Shown piece by piece: positions 62,071-64,000 of a DNA stretch of 64,000 nt. Origin of the DNA: Welwitschia mirabilis (Eukaryota; Gnetophyta; Gnetopsida; Welwitschiales); NCBI GenBank assembly GCA_051453625.1, contig JBOZIK010000001.1:166686486-166750485 (forward strand), given 5' to 3'. Under the pieces are notes generated by a model. The model was not told the origin of the DNA and did no database searches. It saw only the letters and a list, made by a program, of their open reading frames with translations. The position numbers were made by a program, and so were the translations under genes. Numbering within the stretch: position 1 is the first letter of the stretch; every line of letters begins with the position of its first letter.

Positions 62071-63943
62071 CTATTCAACTAAGGCTGGGGATTTCAGATC
62101 TCTCTCTGAAAGGATGTCCAAAAAATAGCGTAATGTGGCAAAACGATTAAAAGATAATGATTTAGTAACTATATTAGCTAATTAATCTTGCGTGGAAACA
62201 TATTCAAGAGATATTACCTTTTTCTCTACCAAATCTCTAATAAAGTAATGTCTGAGATTAATGTGCTTGGTGCGAGTGTGTTGTACAGAATTGTGAGCAA
62301 TTTAGATTACACTAGAGTTATCACATAATATAGGAACTTCAGGTATCTCAATTTCATAGTCTTTAAGAGTTTTTTTAATCCATAGGGTTTGAGTCCAACA
62401 AGCTCTGACAACAATATATTTAGCTTCTACTGTTGATAAGGAGATACAGCATTGCTTTTTGTTGTACCATCCCATGAGGCAGTTGCCAAAGAAGAAACAT
62501 CCCTCGCTTGTCCTCTTGTGATCATCTTTGCAACCAGCCCAGTCCGCATCATTGAATCATATTAAGCTTAAAGAGCTATTGCAAGGATACCATATACCAA
62601 AAGCAATTTTACCTTTGATGTATCGAAGTATCCTTTTGGCTACTATCAAATGTGATTCCTTGGGCTTCCCTTAATATCTGGCACACAATCCAATATTAGA
62701 TGCTATGTCAAGACAACTAGCTATTAGGTATAACAAACTTCCAATAATGCTACACTATAGTTTTTGATCTACATCTGTGCCATCCTCATCAAGAATGAGT
62801 TTGATGTTGATAGCCATAAGGGAATCCATTGATTTTGCATTTTCCAACTTGAATTTCTTAATTAGATCTAAGGAATATTTCATTTGATTTATAAAAGTAC
62901 CATTTTCCAACTATTGGATTTTCGGACCCAAAAACATATTTATAGTTCCAACCATACTCATGTCAAACTCAGAGCTCATGAATTTTGCAAAATCATTTGA
63001 CAATGTATCATTTATTGATGCAAAAATAATGTCATCGACATAAATTTGAACTAAAACAAATTCGTTGCTTATAAATTTTCTAAAAAGAGTCCTATTAATA
63101 GATCCTCTAACAAATCCGTGCTGAAGTAAAAAGGAAGAAAGTCTATCATACTAGGCTCTTGGAGCTTGCTTCAGCCCATACAGAGGCATGTTCAACTTAT
63201 AAACACGATCTGGATGGTGAGGATCAACAAAACCTTGTGGCTGTTTTACATAGACTTCTTCTTCAATGTGACCATTCAAGAAAGCACTCTTTATGTCCAT
63301 CTGAAACACTTTAATTTTCTTGAAGCATGCAAAAGCGAGAAACATTCTAATAGACTTAAGTCTAGCTACAGGAGCAAAAGTGTCACCATAGTCAACTCCT
63401 TCAATTTAAGAATACCCTTGAGCAACTAGTCTAGCTTTATTTTTGGTGATGACATTTTCTTCATTAACATTATTTCTACAAATCCANNNNNNNNNNNNNN
63501 NNNNNNNNNNNNNNNNNNNNNNNNNNNNNNNNNNNNNNNNNNNNNNNNNNNNNNNNNNNNNNNNNNNNNNNNNNNNNNNNNNNNNNNNNNNNNNNNACTC
63601 TACTTCCTCAAAGGTTTTTGGTTCAACTTGAAACAAGAATGAGACATGAGCATTGAAGTTTTTAAGAAAGCTTCTTGTTATGATTCCTTGATCAACCTTC
63701 CCAATGACTGAATCTAGTGGATGATCTTTGAGTTCTTTTACTTCAGGTGCTGGCTTAGATCTGGAATAGACTTTGTTATAGTAGAAGCTTGAAGGAACCG
63801 AATCTACAACATTTTCAGAATTTCTTGTTGTATCAGGCACATCGAGAATCCTAACGTTGATTGACTCTTCAATATGTAGAGTGCATTTATTGTACACTCT
63901 ATATGCTCTGCTTGATGAAGAGTATCCTAGGAAGATTCCTTCA
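62071..63943 (-). pseudogene. pol (integrase end, RT, RNase H) of the minus-strand element
   Basis: Order on the minus strand: integrase C-terminus (EGIFLGYSSSSRAYRVYNK), RT with KVFQMDIKSAFLNGHIEEEV (about 63300), PLYGLKQAPRA (about 63151-63190) and IYVDDIIF (63024-63047; intact YVDD at 63031-63042). RNase H follows with KDDHKRTSEGCFFFGN, WYNKKQCCISLSTVEAKYI and RTKHI, and the end RYFLDILSERDLKSPALVE stops at 62071-62073. Scattered stops disable it, but it is better preserved than the plus-strand copy. Confidence 0.8.
63487..63596. other. Assembly gap, 110 N
   Basis: It falls between FEEVE and WICRNN of pol. The plus-strand copy has 37 codons at this point (111 bases), so the gap length looks accurate. 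Confidence 1.
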
Positions 63944-63982
63944 NNNNNNNNNNNNNNNNNNNNNNNNNNNNNNNNNNNNNNN
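63944..63982. other. Assembly gap, 39 N
   Basis: Run of 39 N inside pol. Confidence 1.
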
Positions 63983-64000
63983 CTCAAAATGAAGCATTTG

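Larger units (their letters stand above)
59078..64000 (-). mobile_element. Second Sirevirus-type element, minus strand, 5' part outside window
   Basis: It is related to the plus-strand element but diverged, and lies tail-to-tail with it. From its 3' end: LTR (59078-60154), polypurine tract (60155-60170), ORF3 (60512-61509), paired-box spacer (61657-62017), then pol (62071-63943 and on past the window). gag and the 5' LTR are not in view. Gaps lie at 63487-63596 and 63944-63982. Confidence 0.85.

Noticed and set aside
63166-63429. 87-codon plus-strand frame at the right end
   Set aside because: It is antisense to the reverse transcriptase of the minus-strand Sirevirus element.

Overview
This is a plant nuclear window, very AT-rich and filled mostly with decayed transposable elements. 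The evidence is plant-type copia and gypsy LTR elements, a plant L1-like LINE, a plant extracellular LRR gene, and GT-AG splice sites in T-rich introns. The large introns and heavy old repeat load would suit a large genome such as a gymnosperm, but nothing here fixes the species. Only three places look like host genes: an intronless LRR protein gene (24471-25712, minus), one unmistakable internal exon of RNA polymerase I/III subunit RPAC2/AC19 (44671-44747, minus), and a small two-exon reading frame of unknown function whose start codon is damaged (18336-18780, minus). A possible C-terminal exon lies at 41000-41092.

Layout. 1-667 is a GC-rich, purine-rich island of unknown nature. 4249-11165 is an old gypsy element with 1.4 kb LTRs and a decayed tRNA-Asp primer site. 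About 12.3-15.5 kb holds a minus-strand LINE with recognisable RT motifs. 18.3-18.9 kb is the small gene, and 24.2-26.4 kb is the LRR gene with a TATA box and ACGT-core elements. 26.4-41 kb is AT-rich with only small tandem repeats and one assembly gap. 41-47 kb is the RPAC2 neighbourhood with a Sirevirus fragment in it. 47.4-49.8 kb is the 3' half of a minus-strand copia element that is cut inside its integrase by the next element. 49.8-59.1 kb is a Sirevirus-type copia element on the plus strand, and 59.1-64 kb is a related element on the minus strand, tail-to-tail with the first.

The most unusual signal is in the two Sirevirus-type elements. Between pol and the 3' LTR both carry a third open reading frame (broken in each copy) that is not a usual env-like gene. 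Its FYANAK and GLP motifs resemble the domain known as putative plant transposon protein. In front of that frame both elements carry an array of GTCGAC-type palindromic boxes in pairs exactly or nearly 22 bp apart, the pairs repeating about every 71 bp. The LTRs carry a second array with a different box (GGGCGACC type) but the same 22 bp pairing and a period of about 65 bp. The pairing holds in three separate LTRs and two separate spacers.

Several N gaps, most of them exactly 100 bases, interrupt the elements. Three of them are flanked by near-duplicate sequence, so some internal rearrangements are probably assembly products.
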